Positions 1-7,674 of a DNA stretch of 25,429 nt are shown in pieces. Positions within the stretch are counted from its first letter, which is position 1, and each line of letters starts with the position of its first letter. The stretch lies in NCBI GenBank assembly GCA_016927175.1, contig JAFGNC010000305.1:1-25429 (forward strand), written 5' to 3'. Under the pieces are notes generated by a model that saw only the letters and a program-made list of their open reading frames with translations, was not told the origin of the DNA and did no database searches. Made by a program: the position numbers and the translations under genes. The DNA is from Gammaproteobacteria bacterium. Its GTDB lineage: Bacteria > Pseudomonadota > Gammaproteobacteria > Steroidobacterales > Rariloculaceae.

Positions 1-28
1 CGCCGACGAGACGTCCAACCCGGCTTAG
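1..28 (+). CDS. 3' end of an upstream gene (partial)
   Basis: Reading from base 2, the window opens in a frame that gives the residues ADETSNPA followed by a TAG stop at 26-28. Only eight codons are visible, so no family can be assigned. The stop lies 23 bp before the start of the SPOR-domain gene on the same strand, which would fit a shared transcript. In many gammaproteobacteria the gene before a SPOR protein and a tRNA-Thr is coaX (type III pantothenate kinase). That is synteny-based inference only, and the open frame could also be chance. Confidence 0.4.
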
Positions 29-51
29 CCCCGTCCGCCGAAAGGCTCCGG

Positions 52-951
52 ATGCGAAATCTTTTCTTCGCGCTGCTGCTCGCCAACCTCGCGTTCGCCG
101 CGTGGCAGGCGTGGCTCGCGCCGGCGCCGGATCCCGGGCTCGACGCCGCCGGCTCGCCGTCGGCGGGCCTCCGCGAAGAGACGGCCGCTGGGCGCCGCGG
201 AAGCGAGCGGGCCGGCACGGAGCGCCCGCCGGACGAGGATCCCGCGGCCCGCGACGGCGGCACGCCCGCCGGCGTGGACGGCGACGCGCGGACGGGCGCC
301 GGCGCTGCCTCCGGCAATTCCGGCGACGGTGCGGCGGCTGACCGGCCCGTCGATCCGGCCGCGGTGCCGGGCAGCGAGTCGTCCCGCGCCGGCCCCGCGC
401 CCGACGCGGCTGCAGCGGCCCCGGTCAGGCCCGTGGCCGCGACGGGGACGGGCGCGGCGGCCGCCGGCGCGGCGCCGTCCGGCACGCGTTGCGTCAGCGT
501 CGGCCCGTTCGCCGAGCTGTCTCAGGCCGCGACGGCGTCGGCGAAGCTCCGGGCCGCCGGTTACGAGGCGACGCAGCGGGTCGGCCAGGGCGAGATCTGG
601 GTCGGCTACTGGGTGCACATCGACGGCATCCCGACCCGCGAGGAGGCCGACGCCGCGCTCGCGACGCTGCACCGCAACGGCCTGGCCGAAGCCTATCGGA
701 TTCCGGGCGAGCAGGACGGCGACATGATTTCGCTCGGTGTCTTCACCGAAGTGTCGCGCGCCGGACGCCTGCGGGATCAGGTGCGGCAACTGGGTCTCGA
801 GCCGGTGATCGTGGACCGCACGCGCCGCGGCACGGTCTATTGGGTCGACGTGCGCGTCGCTGCCGCTGAAGATCTCGATTTCGAGACGCTGCAGGGCCCG
901 GGCGTCCCCGCGCGGCTCGAGCAGCGCGCCTGCGGCTCCGCCGGGATCTGA
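52..951 (+). CDS. SPOR-domain membrane protein
   Basis: This 299-residue protein has a short N-terminal hydrophobic helix (about residues 4-21, starting MRNLFFALLLANLAF). A long Ala/Pro/Gly/Asp-rich low-complexity linker follows (about 25-140), then a C-terminal region of about 130 residues. That region carries a SPOR-like repeat around 218-272, including SLGVFTEVSRAGRLRDQV and YWVDVRV. SPOR domains bind denuded glycan strands of peptidoglycan, and such proteins usually sit in the inner membrane with the domain in the periplasm. The segment at about 145-205 looks like a second, weaker SPOR-like half. The ATG has a short AAAGG-like ribosome site just upstream. The gene is probably cotranscribed with whatever ends at base 28. 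The domain call is firm; the cellular role (division or envelope) is inference. Confidence 0.85.
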   Translation: MRNLFFALLLANLAFAAWQAWLAPAPDPGLDAAGSPSAGLREETAAGRRGSERAGTERPPDEDPAARDGGTPAGVDGDARTGAGAASGNSGDGAAADRPVDPAAVPGSESSRAGPAPDAAAAAPVRPVAATGTGAAAAGAAPSGTRCVSVGPFAELSQAATASAKLRAAGYEATQRVGQGEIWVGYWVHIDGIPTREEADAALATLHRNGLAEAYRIPGEQDGDMISLGVFTEVSRAGRLRDQVRQLGLEPVIVDRTRRGTVYWVDVRVAAAEDLDFETLQGPGVPARLEQRACGSAGI

Positions 952-966
952 TAGAGCTTTCTTCAG

Positions 967-983
967 GCGGCCGGTCCGGCCGC
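967..983. other. GC hairpin after the SPOR gene
   Basis: GCGGCCG (967-973) and CGGCCGC (977-983) form a perfect 7-bp stem around a 3-nt loop, 16 bases after the SPOR stop codon. No T-run follows on either strand, so this is at best a weak or factor-assisted terminator. Confidence 0.35.
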
Positions 984-1139
984 GATTCCAATACGCGTCC
1001 GAGTTGAGATATCGTTGAAGCGTCCGTTCGAAGACGCACTCCGAAGTGCGCGACAGATACCGGGAGCTGCGGCCGCGCGGGAGGGCGCGTCGGAGCCCCG
1101 TCGCAGAAACGGGTGTCCAAGAATCTCTAAGGAGCTGAC

Positions 1140-1889
1140 ATGAAACTGAATACGCGAATCTGGCTGCCGCTGGCCGTGCTGGCGCTCGGCGGCGCCGTCG
1201 GCGCGGCGGCGCAGGCGCAGGACCGGCAGGAGCTGCGGGAGGCACTCGCGGCCGAAGAGCGTTCCGCCGAGGACAAGGCGAGAGACGCGGAGAGCAAGCC
1301 CATCGAGGTGCTGGAGTTCCTCGGTGTCGAGAGCGGCATGACGGCGCTCGACATCATCGCGGCCGGCGGATACTGGACCGAGGTGCTGTCCGCCGCGGTC
1401 GGTCCGGACGGCAAGGTGTACAAGCAGAACCCCGAGTTCTTCCTGCAGCGGGGCGGCGACGAGTTCCTGCAGAACGAGCAGGCCATGGTCGAGCGGCTCG
1501 GCAACGTCGAGCCGATTCACGGCGACCTGCAGGATTCGAGCCTGAGCGAGGACGTGGACGTCGCGATCACGTCGATGAACTATCACGACGTCTACAACCG
1601 CGGCGGCGACGAGGCCGGGACGGCGTTCCTCGAAGGTGTCTACGACGTGCTGAAGCCGGGCGGCGTGCTCGGCGTCATCGACCACGTCGGCATCGCCGGC
1701 CAGGACAACGCGGCATTCCATCGTGTCGAGGTGGACGCGGTGAAGAGAACCCTCGAAGCGGCCGGATTCACGGTCGAGGAGGAGTCCGATCTGCTCGCGA
1801 ATCCGGAAGACGACCATACGCGCAACATTCGCGACGACTCGCTGGACCGGACGGACAAGATGCTGATTCGCGCCCGGAAGCCCATGTGA
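1140..1889 (+). CDS. Exported class I SAM-dependent methyltransferase (COG4798-like)
   Basis: The 249-residue protein starts with a signal peptide (hydrophobic core at about 7-24, likely cut after AQA near residue 26). The mature part looks like the predicted methyltransferases of COG4798. Motif I is TALDIIAAGGYWTEVL (about 68-83), a Gly-rich SAM-binding loop after an acidic strand end. ITSMNYHDVYN and VLKPGGVLGVIDHVG correspond to later strands of the Rossmann fold. The family is often found as exported or periplasmic proteins of unknown substrate, and the visible signal peptide agrees. The start is supported by AAGGAG six bases before the ATG. An upstream hairpin at 1035-1050 (CGCACT/AGTGCG) lies in the leader. 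No substrate can be proposed. Confidence 0.85.
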   Translation: MKLNTRIWLPLAVLALGGAVGAAAQAQDRQELREALAAEERSAEDKARDAESKPIEVLEFLGVESGMTALDIIAAGGYWTEVLSAAVGPDGKVYKQNPEFFLQRGGDEFLQNEQAMVERLGNVEPIHGDLQDSSLSEDVDVAITSMNYHDVYNRGGDEAGTAFLEGVYDVLKPGGVLGVIDHVGIAGQDNAAFHRVEVDAVKRTLEAAGFTVEEESDLLANPEDDHTRNIRDDSLDRTDKMLIRARKPM

Positions 1890-1915
1890 CGGCACAGGTG
1901 TCGCTTTGCAGGTCA

Positions 1916-2005
1916 ATGACAAGAAGCTCTCGGCCCGCCAGACGAACAATGCGCCAGAGAGCCGTTGAGGTGACAGACGGCATAACAGGCAACTCAAAGC
2001 AGTAA
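1916..2005 (+). other. Structured region with a possible 29-codon ORF
   Basis: Between the methyltransferase stop and a strong terminator lies a stretch less GC-rich than its surroundings. It can fold: GCTCTC (1926-1931) pairs with GAGAGC (1957-1962), with an inner GGC/GCC pairing, and TTGAG (1965-1969) can pair with CTCAA (1993-1997). It also holds a 29-codon ORF from ATG 1916 to TAA 2005 (MTRSSRPARR...), basic at its N-terminus, with AGGT four bases upstream. I see no promoter of its own, so it may simply be the 3' UTR of the methyltransferase mRNA, a 3'-UTR-derived small RNA, or a microprotein gene. None of these is established from sequence alone. Confidence 0.3.
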
Positions 2006-2019
2006 GAAAAAGCCTATCC

Positions 2020-2049
2020 GGAGGCGCCCTCGCGGCGCCTCCCTTTCGC
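2020..2049 (+). terminator. Rho-independent terminator
   Basis: GGAGGCGCC (2020-2028) and GGCGCCTCC (2034-2042) form a perfect 9-bp stem with a 5-nt CTCGC loop. It is followed by CTTTCGCTT, an imperfect U-tract. This ends the methyltransferase transcript and isolates the tRNA gene downstream. Confidence 0.75.
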
Positions 2050-2093
2050 TTCGGCGCTGGCGGCGCGGCACACCCCGCCGCCCCGCGCGGGCG

Positions 2094-2121
2094 CGGAAAC
2101 AGGCTGACCGCCGGCTATAAT
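2094..2121 (+). promoter_or_regulatory. tRNA-Thr promoter (-10 TATAAT)
   Basis: A consensus -10 box TATAAT lies at 2116-2121, with the tRNA starting 12 bases later. The best -35 position (about 2094-2099, CGGAAA) is poor. The bases after the -10 are GCGTGG, a GC-rich discriminator of the kind found at stringently controlled stable-RNA promoters. Confidence 0.6.
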
Positions 2122-2132
2122 GCGTGGCTGAA

Positions 2133-2208
2133 GCCGGTATAGCTCAGTTGGTAGAGCAGGGGTTTTGTAAACCTCAGGTCGGGAGTTCGAGTCTCTCTGC
2201 CGGCACCA
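2133..2208 (+). tRNA. tRNA-Thr (anticodon UGU)
   Basis: A complete cloverleaf can be drawn. The acceptor arm is 2133-2139 with 2198-2204 (one T-G wobble) and the D arm is GCTC/GAGC. The anticodon stem GGGGT/ACCTC (one wobble) carries loop TTTGTAA with TGT at 2166-2168. The T arm GGGAG/CTCTC holds TTCGAGT, then discriminator A and an encoded CCA (2206-2208). The anticodon UGU reads ACA threonine codons. In many gammaproteobacteria a tRNA-Thr follows a SPOR gene and is clustered with tRNA-Tyr, tRNA-Gly and tuf. Here it stands alone. Confidence 0.97.
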
Positions 2209-2245
2209 ATCCCGCGCCCGCGCGGACCACCCGCCTCATCTCGAG

Positions 2246-2278
2246 CGGTGCGCGCGCTGCGTCGCGCCCGCCGCACCG
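2246..2278. other. Hairpin in the tRNA-DUF5916 spacer
   Basis: CGGTGCG (2246-2252) pairs with CGCACCG (2272-2278), and the loop contains further GCGC pairs. It may help end the tRNA transcript, but no T-run follows. Otherwise the 276-bp spacer holds only the promoter candidate at 2379-2406 and no gene I can support. Confidence 0.3.
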
Positions 2279-2378
2279 AAACATCGAGGCACCACGACGC
2301 GGTGCCGCCCCGGCACGGCGCGAGGAGCGCAATGCCGCGCGCGCTTCCAGATCGGTCAACGTTTCTCCGCGGTTCCGA

Positions 2379-2406
2379 TTGCTCGTGCGGAGGCTTCCGC
2401 CATAAT
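2379..2406 (+). promoter_or_regulatory. Candidate sigma70 promoter for the DUF5916 gene
   Basis: TTGCTC (2379-2384) and CATAAT (2401-2406) are separated by 16 bp, a good sigma70 arrangement. It lies about 80 bp upstream of the start of the outer-membrane protein gene. Confidence 0.5.
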
Positions 2407-2484
2407 GCGGTCCCACCATCGTGACGAACTACGAACTGCGAGCGGCTGCCGCGGCGGCCGAGACGCATCCCGAGGGGCCACGCT

Positions 2485-4752
2485 TTGAAGAGCCATTCAC
2501 CGCTGGCCGCGCCTGCCCGGCCGTCCGCATCCCCGTCCTCCCGCCGCGCGCGGCCCGCCGTGGTGCTCGTGTGCACCGTCGCCGCGGCAGTCGGCGCGGC
2601 AGGGCGCGCCGAGGCGCAGTCGGTGCGGCCCCGCCCGGTCGCAACCGCGAGCGCCCTCGAGGCGGCGCCGACGCTGGACGGCGACGTGCTCGAGGATCCG
2701 GCGTGGCAGGGAGTGCCCGCGATCAACCAGTTCTGGCAGATCCAGCCGAACTCGGGTCACGCCGCGAGCCAGAGAACAGAGGTTTTCGTCGGCTTTACCG
2801 ACCGCGCGCTGCACATCGGCGTCGTGGCGTATGACGATCAGCCGCTCAATATCGTTTCCACCGACAGCCGGCGCGACGCGTCGCTCGAGGATACCGACAG
2901 CTTCCGCGTCCTGATCGACGGGCTGCTCGATCGCCAGAACGGGTACGTCTTCGGCACGAGCCCGGCGGGAATCGAGTACGACGGCCAGGTGTCGCGCGAG
3001 GCGCAGGGCCAGTCCATCTCGGGCGGCGAGGGCGGCTTCAACCTGAACTGGGACGCGCCGTGGGAGGTTCGGGCCATGGTGTCCGACTTCGGCTGGAGCG
3101 CCGAGATGCAGATTCCGTTCACGTCGCTGCGCTTCGGGTCCGAGCCGGTCCAGACCTGGGGCATCAACTTCGAGCGGCGGATTCGCCGCAATAACGAGGT
3201 CGCGTTCTGGGCGCCGCTGTCGCAGGACAGAAACCTGTTCCGGGTATCCGAGGCGGGCTCGATCGAAGGCATCGAGGTGCCCGTGCAGCGCAACCTTCAG
3301 CTGACGCCCTACGTGCTCGGACGGACGCGGCGCGGCGGCGACCTCGACGAGACTCGATCGGACGAGGAATTCGGCTTCGACCTGAAGTACTCGATCACGC
3401 CGAGCCTGACGCTCGATGCGACGTACAACACGGATTTCGCGCAGGTCGAGGTCGACGAGCAGCAGGTCAACCTCGATCGCTTCAATCTGTTCTTCCCGGA
3501 GAAGCGGGCGTTCTTCCTCGAGAACTCCGGGCAGTTCACGGTCGGCAATCCGCAGGAGGTCGAGCTTTTCTTCAGCCGCCGGATCGGCATCGAAGCCGGC
3601 ACGCCCGTGCCGATCGAGGGCGGCCTTCGCCTCTCCGGCAAAATCGGTCAGCGCACGAACGTCGGGCTGCTGCGCATGAGCTCGGAAGGGCTCGACGGTT
3701 TTGCGCCGGCGAACGATTACACGGTCGCGCGCGTCAATCAGGAGCTGCCGAACCGCTCGGCCGTCGGCGCTTTGTTCGTCGGCCGCGACGGCGACGGCAG
3801 CACGTTCGGCAACGGCTTCGCCGACGAGAACCGCACGTATGCGATCGACGGCAGATGGGGCATCGGCAACAACGGTCTGATCCAGGCCTGGGCCGCGCAG
3901 ACGGACACGCCGGGGCTCGACGGCCGCGACGACGCCTTCTCGGTGTCCGGCGAGTACAACGATGCCGACTGGACCTACGGGCTCGGCTACACGGAGGTCG
4001 GGGAGAGCTTCAACCCCGAGGTCGGATTCCTGGCGCGGAGCAACTTCAAAAAGATCGACGGCCGCATCTTTCGCCGCGTGCGTCCGAACGGCTGGGGCAA
4101 CCTGTTCGAGATCAGGCCGCACGTCGTCTATCGCGGCTACTGGGACTTCGAGGGCTTTCAGGAGACCGGCTTCCTGCACCTCGACGCGCACTGGGAATAC
4201 CGGTCCGGCCGTGAGTTTCACACCGGTGTGAACTTCACGCAGGAGGGCCTCAGGGAAGAGTTCCAGATCGTGCCCGGGGTCACGATAGCGCCAGGCACCT
4301 ACGAGCACGAGGAGCTGCAGCTCGTCTACCAGGGCGACGGCTCGGCGCCGCTGAACGTCTCCTTGCGCTCGGTCGTCGGCGGCAGATTCGGCGGCGACCG
4401 CGTCACGCTCGAGCCGACGGTCCGATACCGGATTCGCGACAGGTTCACGTCGGAGTTCGCGTACGTCTACAACAGCTTCGACCTGCCGGTGGAGAACGGC
4501 AAGTTCACGGCCGACCTGTGGAGGATGCGGCTGTCGTATTCCTTCACGCCGCGCGTGCTGCTGCAGATGCTGATGCAGTACAACGAGCAGGCGGACAGGG
4601 TGTCGACGAATCTGCGGTTCTCGTGGCTGCAGTCGGCAAACGCCGGGCTGTACCTCGTCTACAACGAAGTCGACGAGCGCGGGCTCGGCGCGCCGCCGCG
4701 CGGCCGCGAGTTCGTGATCAAGTACAGCCGGATCTTCGACGTGCTGAGATGA
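2485..4752 (+). CDS. DUF5916 outer-membrane protein with CBM9-like N-terminal domain
   Basis: This 755-residue protein has a long basic N-terminus, then a hydrophobic segment ending in GRAEAQ (about 25-45), consistent with export. An N-terminal carbohydrate-binding-family-9-like domain follows (about 55-230, with LDGDVLEDPAWQGVP and the FVGFTDRALHIGVVAYDD strand pattern). The rest is a DUF5916 region rich in alternating aromatic/polar strands (about 240-755). It includes the conserved stretch FNLFFPEKRAFFLENSGQF and looks like an outer-membrane beta-barrel. The family is common in Proteobacteria and Bacteroidetes; its substrate is not known to me. The TTG start is chosen for the GAGGGG ribosome site eight bases upstream (2472-2477). 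The last residue is Arg rather than the usual aromatic of barrel proteins. The next gene is convergent. Confidence 0.88.
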   Translation: MKSHSPLAAPARPSASPSSRRARPAVVLVCTVAAAVGAAGRAEAQSVRPRPVATASALEAAPTLDGDVLEDPAWQGVPAINQFWQIQPNSGHAASQRTEVFVGFTDRALHIGVVAYDDQPLNIVSTDSRRDASLEDTDSFRVLIDGLLDRQNGYVFGTSPAGIEYDGQVSREAQGQSISGGEGGFNLNWDAPWEVRAMVSDFGWSAEMQIPFTSLRFGSEPVQTWGINFERRIRRNNEVAFWAPLSQDRNLFRVSEAGSIEGIEVPVQRNLQLTPYVLGRTRRGGDLDETRSDEEFGFDLKYSITPSLTLDATYNTDFAQVEVDEQQVNLDRFNLFFPEKRAFFLENSGQFTVGNPQEVELFFSRRIGIEAGTPVPIEGGLRLSGKIGQRTNVGLLRMSSEGLDGFAPANDYTVARVNQELPNRSAVGALFVGRDGDGSTFGNGFADENRTYAIDGRWGIGNNGLIQAWAAQTDTPGLDGRDDAFSVSGEYNDADWTYGLGYTEVGESFNPEVGFLARSNFKKIDGRIFRRVRPNGWGNLFEIRPHVVYRGYWDFEGFQETGFLHLDAHWEYRSGREFHTGVNFTQEGLREEFQIVPGVTIAPGTYEHEELQLVYQGDGSAPLNVSLRSVVGGRFGGDRVTLEPTVRYRIRDRFTSEFAYVYNSFDLPVENGKFTADLWRMRLSYSFTPRVLLQMLMQYNEQADRVSTNLRFSWLQSANAGLYLVYNEVDERGLGAPPRGREFVIKYSRIFDVLR

Positions 4753-4759
4753 CGCGGCC

Positions 4760-4780
4760 GCCGCGCCTCGCGGGCGCGGC
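4760..4780. terminator. Hairpin between convergent DUF5916 and M20 genes
   Basis: GCCGCGCC (4760-4767) and GGCGCGGC (4773-4780) form a perfect 8-bp stem with a 5-nt loop TCGCG, in the 54-bp gap between two genes that end toward each other. There is no T-run, so it is probably a weak bidirectional terminator. Confidence 0.5.
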
Positions 4781-4806
4781 ACGGAACGGGACCGACGTCG
4801 CCGCCC

Positions 4807-6231
4807 TCAGCGCAGCGCGTGGCGGCGGATGACGTCCGCGACGCAGCACGTCAGCTTCTTCGCCGTCGGGACATGCAGGAACTCGTTCGGCCCGTGCGCG
4901 TTCGATTCAGGGCCGAGCACGCCGGTGATCATGAACTGCGCGTCCGGAAACTGCTCGCCCAGCATCGCCATGAACGGTATCGTGCCGCCCTCGCCCATGT
5001 GCACGACGGGCTTGCCGAACCATGTCAGTGACGCGTCCTCGAGCGCCTGCCCGAGCCAGTCCGCGAGCGGCGGAGCGTTCCACCCGTCGCTCGCCTCGCG
5101 CGATTCGAAGCGGACGGCGGCGCCGTACGGAGGGTCCTCGGTCAGCAGCTCCGTCAGGCGGGACTGGGCGTCCGCCGCGCGGACACCGGGCGGCAGCCGC
5201 AGGCTGAGCCTCAGAGCGGTGCCGGCGCGCATCACGTTGCCCGCGCTCGGCAGGTCCGGCAGGCCCGCCGCGCCGGTCACGGCAAGCTGCGGCCGCCACG
5301 TGCGGTTCAGCAGCAGCTCGACGGGCTCGTCCGTGACGGGCCGCGTTCCCGCGAGCCACGGGTAGTGGCCCGAGACGCCGGCGCCGAGCACGCGCGCCAT
5401 CTCGCGCGCCTGCTCGACGCGCTGTGCCGGAATGTCGGTATGGAGCCACTCGGGGCGGATACGCCCGCTGTCCTGATCCTCGAGCCGGTTGAGCAGCATG
5501 CGCAGCACCCGGAAGCTCGACGGCACGACCCCGCTCGCTTCGCCCGAATGCACGCCGTCGCGCAGCACGCCGACGTGCAGATTGCCGTTGACGAGACCGC
5601 GCAGCGACGTCGTGCACCACAGCCGCTCGTAGTCGCCGGCGCCGGAGTCGAGGCAGACGACGAGCGACGGCGTGCCGATGCGCTCGCGCAGATGCTCGAT
5701 GTAGTGCGGCAGGTCGTCACTGCCGCTCTCCTCGCTGCCTTCGATCAGCACGACGCAGCGCGCGTGCGGGACGCCCTGCTCCTGAAGCACGCGCAGCGCC
5801 GCAAGCGACGCGAACGCCGCGTAGCCGTCGTCGGCGCCGCCGCGTCCGTAAAGCCGGTCGCCCCGCAGCACCGGCTGCCAGGGGCCTAGGCCGTCGCTCC
5901 ACCCCGTCATCTCGGGCTGCTTGTCCATGTGGCCGTACAGCAGCACCGTGTCTTCGGCCCGCCCCGGGACCTCGATGAACAGCAGCGGCGTGCGCCCCGG
6001 CAGGCGGACGACCTCTAGGCTCATGCCGTCGAGCGGCTGAGCGCGGCACCACTCGACGATCAGCGCCATCGCCGCGTCCATATGGCCGTTGCGCTCCCAG
6101 TCCGGGTCGAAGGCGGGAGACTTGTTCGGGATCCTGATGTATTCGACGAGCGCCGGGACGATGGAGTCCTCGAAGAGATTCTCCACGAGGGCTCTTGCCT
6201 GCCCGGCGTCGATCGTGCGCTGTGTGCTCAT
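4807..6231 (-). CDS. M20-family metallopeptidase (carnosinase-like)
   Basis: The 474-residue protein has the full set of M20 di-zinc residues. These are His101 and Asp103 in YGHMDKQPE, a bridging Asp in GRGGADDGY (134/135), the general-base/ligand pair Glu167-Glu168 in SEESGS, Asp195 in CLDSGAGD, and His446 in NAHGPNEFLH. The size and motif wording match the M20 dipeptidase/CNDP-like group, cytosolic hydrolases of dipeptides or related amides. The dimerisation (lid) domain corresponds to about residues 205-365. No signal peptide is seen. It lies 151 bp downstream of a MetE-like gene on the same strand, so the two may share a transcript. No clear ribosome site precedes the ATG. The exact substrate is not predictable. 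Confidence 0.92.
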   Translation of the reverse strand: MSTQRTIDAGQARALVENLFEDSIVPALVEYIRIPNKSPAFDPDWERNGHMDAAMALIVEWCRAQPLDGMSLEVVRLPGRTPLLFIEVPGRAEDTVLLYGHMDKQPEMTGWSDGLGPWQPVLRGDRLYGRGGADDGYAAFASLAALRVLQEQGVPHARCVVLIEGSEESGSDDLPHYIEHLRERIGTPSLVVCLDSGAGDYERLWCTTSLRGLVNGNLHVGVLRDGVHSGEASGVVPSSFRVLRMLLNRLEDQDSGRIRPEWLHTDIPAQRVEQAREMARVLGAGVSGHYPWLAGTRPVTDEPVELLLNRTWRPQLAVTGAAGLPDLPSAGNVMRAGTALRLSLRLPPGVRAADAQSRLTELLTEDPPYGAAVRFESREASDGWNAPPLADWLGQALEDASLTWFGKPVVHMGEGGTIPFMAMLGEQFPDAQFMITGVLGPESNAHGPNEFLHVPTAKKLTCCVADVIRRHALR

Positions 6232-6250
6232 GATGACCAGTGTACGAGAA

Positions 6251-6262
6251 CGGAACGTTCCG
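6251..6262. promoter_or_regulatory. 12-bp palindrome upstream of the M20 gene
   Basis: CGGAACGTTCCG is a perfect palindrome 20 bp upstream of the M20 start codon. A possible -10 (TACACT on the minus strand, 6239-6244) lies between it and the gene. It could be an operator, but this is unproven. Confidence 0.35.
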
Positions 6263-6301
6263 CACGATCGCGCGCCGAACAGCGGAACCGCCGAACCGAA
6301 C

Positions 6302-6347
6302 CGCCGGACCGCCCGAGCCGCCCAGTCGCCGGACCGCCCGAGCCGCC
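6302..6347. repeat. Two direct copies of a 21-bp sequence
   Basis: An identical 21-bp sequence occurs at 6302-6322 and 6327-6347 (period 25 bp, starting CGCCGGACCGCCCGAG), separated by CAGT. It lies in the spacer between the MetE-like and M20 genes and does not encode anything I can recognise. It is probably a small local duplication. Confidence 0.85.
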
Positions 6348-6382
6348 GCGGTGCCGCGCGGGCTCGCCGGGACCGGACGGAA

Positions 6383-7531
6383 CTAGCGGCGGAACAGCCG
6401 CTGCGACGCGATCCGCGCCCCGTCCGCCAGCGACCTGAGCTTCTTGTACGCGATCCGCGCGTCGACCCTGCCGAGCCCCGCGAACGTGCCGAAGCCGCAG
6501 TCCGTCCCCGCGATGACGCGCTCCGGCCCGACGATGGCGGCGAACTGCTCGATCTGCTGAGCGACGAGCTCCGGATGCTCGACGTAGTTCGTCGTAGACA
6601 TGATGCAGCCCGGCACCAGCACCTTGTCGTCCGGAATTTTCGCGTCGCGCCATACGGTCCATTCGTGGCGGTGACGCGGGTTTGCGGCCTCGAACAGTAT
6701 GGCCTGTGGTTTCGCCTTCAGCACGATGCCGAGGATCTTCTCGAGCGCGATGTCGTGATCGTGCGGGCCTTCGTAGTTGCCCCAGCAGACGTGCATCCTC
6801 ATCTGCTCGGCCGGAATGTCGGCGACGGCGCCGTTCAGCGCCTCGACCTGATACTCGGCGCGCTTCAGGAACTCCTCCTCCGTCAGCTCCTGGAATCCCG
6901 TATGCCGCGCCATCGCGAGATCCGGGCAATCGAGCTGCAGCACGAATCCGGCGGCCGCAATGGCCTCGTACTCTTCGCGCATCGCGGCCGCGATCGCATC
7001 GACGTAGGCTTCGTGCGTCGGGTAGTAGCGGTTGTGCTGAAACGACGAGATCACGCCCGGCGACGCCGCGTTGACGAACGCGTCGCGCGGCCCGTGCCGG
7101 TTGACCGCCGCCCGCAGGTTGTCGAGGTCCTTGCGCAGCGCGTCGCGGTCGACGACTTCGATCGGGCCGACGCATGCCGCGCGCTTGAACGTCTGCTCGC
7201 CGATCATGCGCGCGATCGCTTCGCGGAACTCGGGATGCGGTGCGAGATCGAGGTGCGGCGGGCGGGGATGATGGCCCTCGAAGCCCGACAGACGGTCCTT
7301 GATGTAGGTCGCGTAGCCGATCTTGCTCGTCTCTCCGTCGCTGACGACGTCGATGCCGGCCTCGATCTGGCGCCGGACCACGTCGTCGACGGCTTCGCGC
7401 AGCGCGTCGTCGAAGGCCGCGGCGTCCACCGGCTCGCCCTGTTCCTTGCCGACGAGGAAGCCGAGCACGCGGCCGGTCCGCGGCAGGGAGCCCACGTGAG
7501 TCGTCAGAATCCGGTCGGTGCTGCGCTGCAT
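6383..7531 (-). CDS. MetE-like cobalamin-independent methionine synthase family protein
   Basis: The 382-residue protein matches the C-terminal catalytic half of MetE (UROD/MetE-like barrel) without the MetE N-terminal half. The zinc-ligand set is visible in family order: His247 and Cys249 in MHVCWGN, Glu281 in LFEAANPRH, and Cys345 in GTDCGF. The N-terminal THVGSLPR is the usual opening of this family. Such stand-alone proteins transfer methyl or alkyl groups to or from thiols. Some act on homocysteine and others resemble epoxyalkane-CoM transferases, and the sequence alone does not tell which. The start is supported by GAGGT (7541-7537) five bases upstream. It diverges from the MATE gene and leads the M20 gene. 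Confidence 0.9.
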   Translation of the reverse strand: MQRSTDRILTTHVGSLPRTGRVLGFLVGKEQGEPVDAAAFDDALREAVDDVVRRQIEAGIDVVSDGETSKIGYATYIKDRLSGFEGHHPRPPHLDLAPHPEFREAIARMIGEQTFKRAACVGPIEVVDRDALRKDLDNLRAAVNRHGPRDAFVNAASPGVISSFQHNRYYPTHEAYVDAIAAAMREEYEAIAAAGFVLQLDCPDLAMARHTGFQELTEEEFLKRAEYQVEALNGAVADIPAEQMRMHVCWGNYEGPHDHDIALEKILGIVLKAKPQAILFEAANPRHRHEWTVWRDAKIPDDKVLVPGCIMSTTNYVEHPELVAQQIEQFAAIVGPERVIAGTDCGFGTFAGLGRVDARIAYKKLRSLADGARIASQRLFRR

Positions 7532-7674
7532 CGGCTACCTCGTGCGGGTCGGCGAAGAAAGAAACGATGACGGCCGCCATTGTCCCCGAACGCGCGGCGC
7601 GCGGCGACCGGGTCCTGCCGTAGCCGGGCCGGGCTGTGCTATACGTCCCTGCTCGCACGCTCGAAGACCCGACG

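Noticed and set aside
2133..2485. tRNA-Thr as an attachment site for an integrated element
   Set aside because: I saw no integrase and noticed no repeat of the tRNA 3' end in the window, and the following genes are ordinary.
2497..4782. 761-codon open frame on the minus strand opposite the DUF5916 gene
   Set aside because: It mirrors the real gene in a GC-rich genome. Its protein has no recognisable domain, while the plus-strand frame has a signal segment and the family motifs.
6302..6347. Possible start of a CRISPR array
   Set aside because: Only two copies with a 4-bp spacer and no cas genes; this is a simple duplication.
6089..7570. 493-codon plus-strand frame opposite the MetE-like gene
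   Set aside because: Rich in Arg and Asp with no domain pattern. The minus strand has the full zinc-ligand set.
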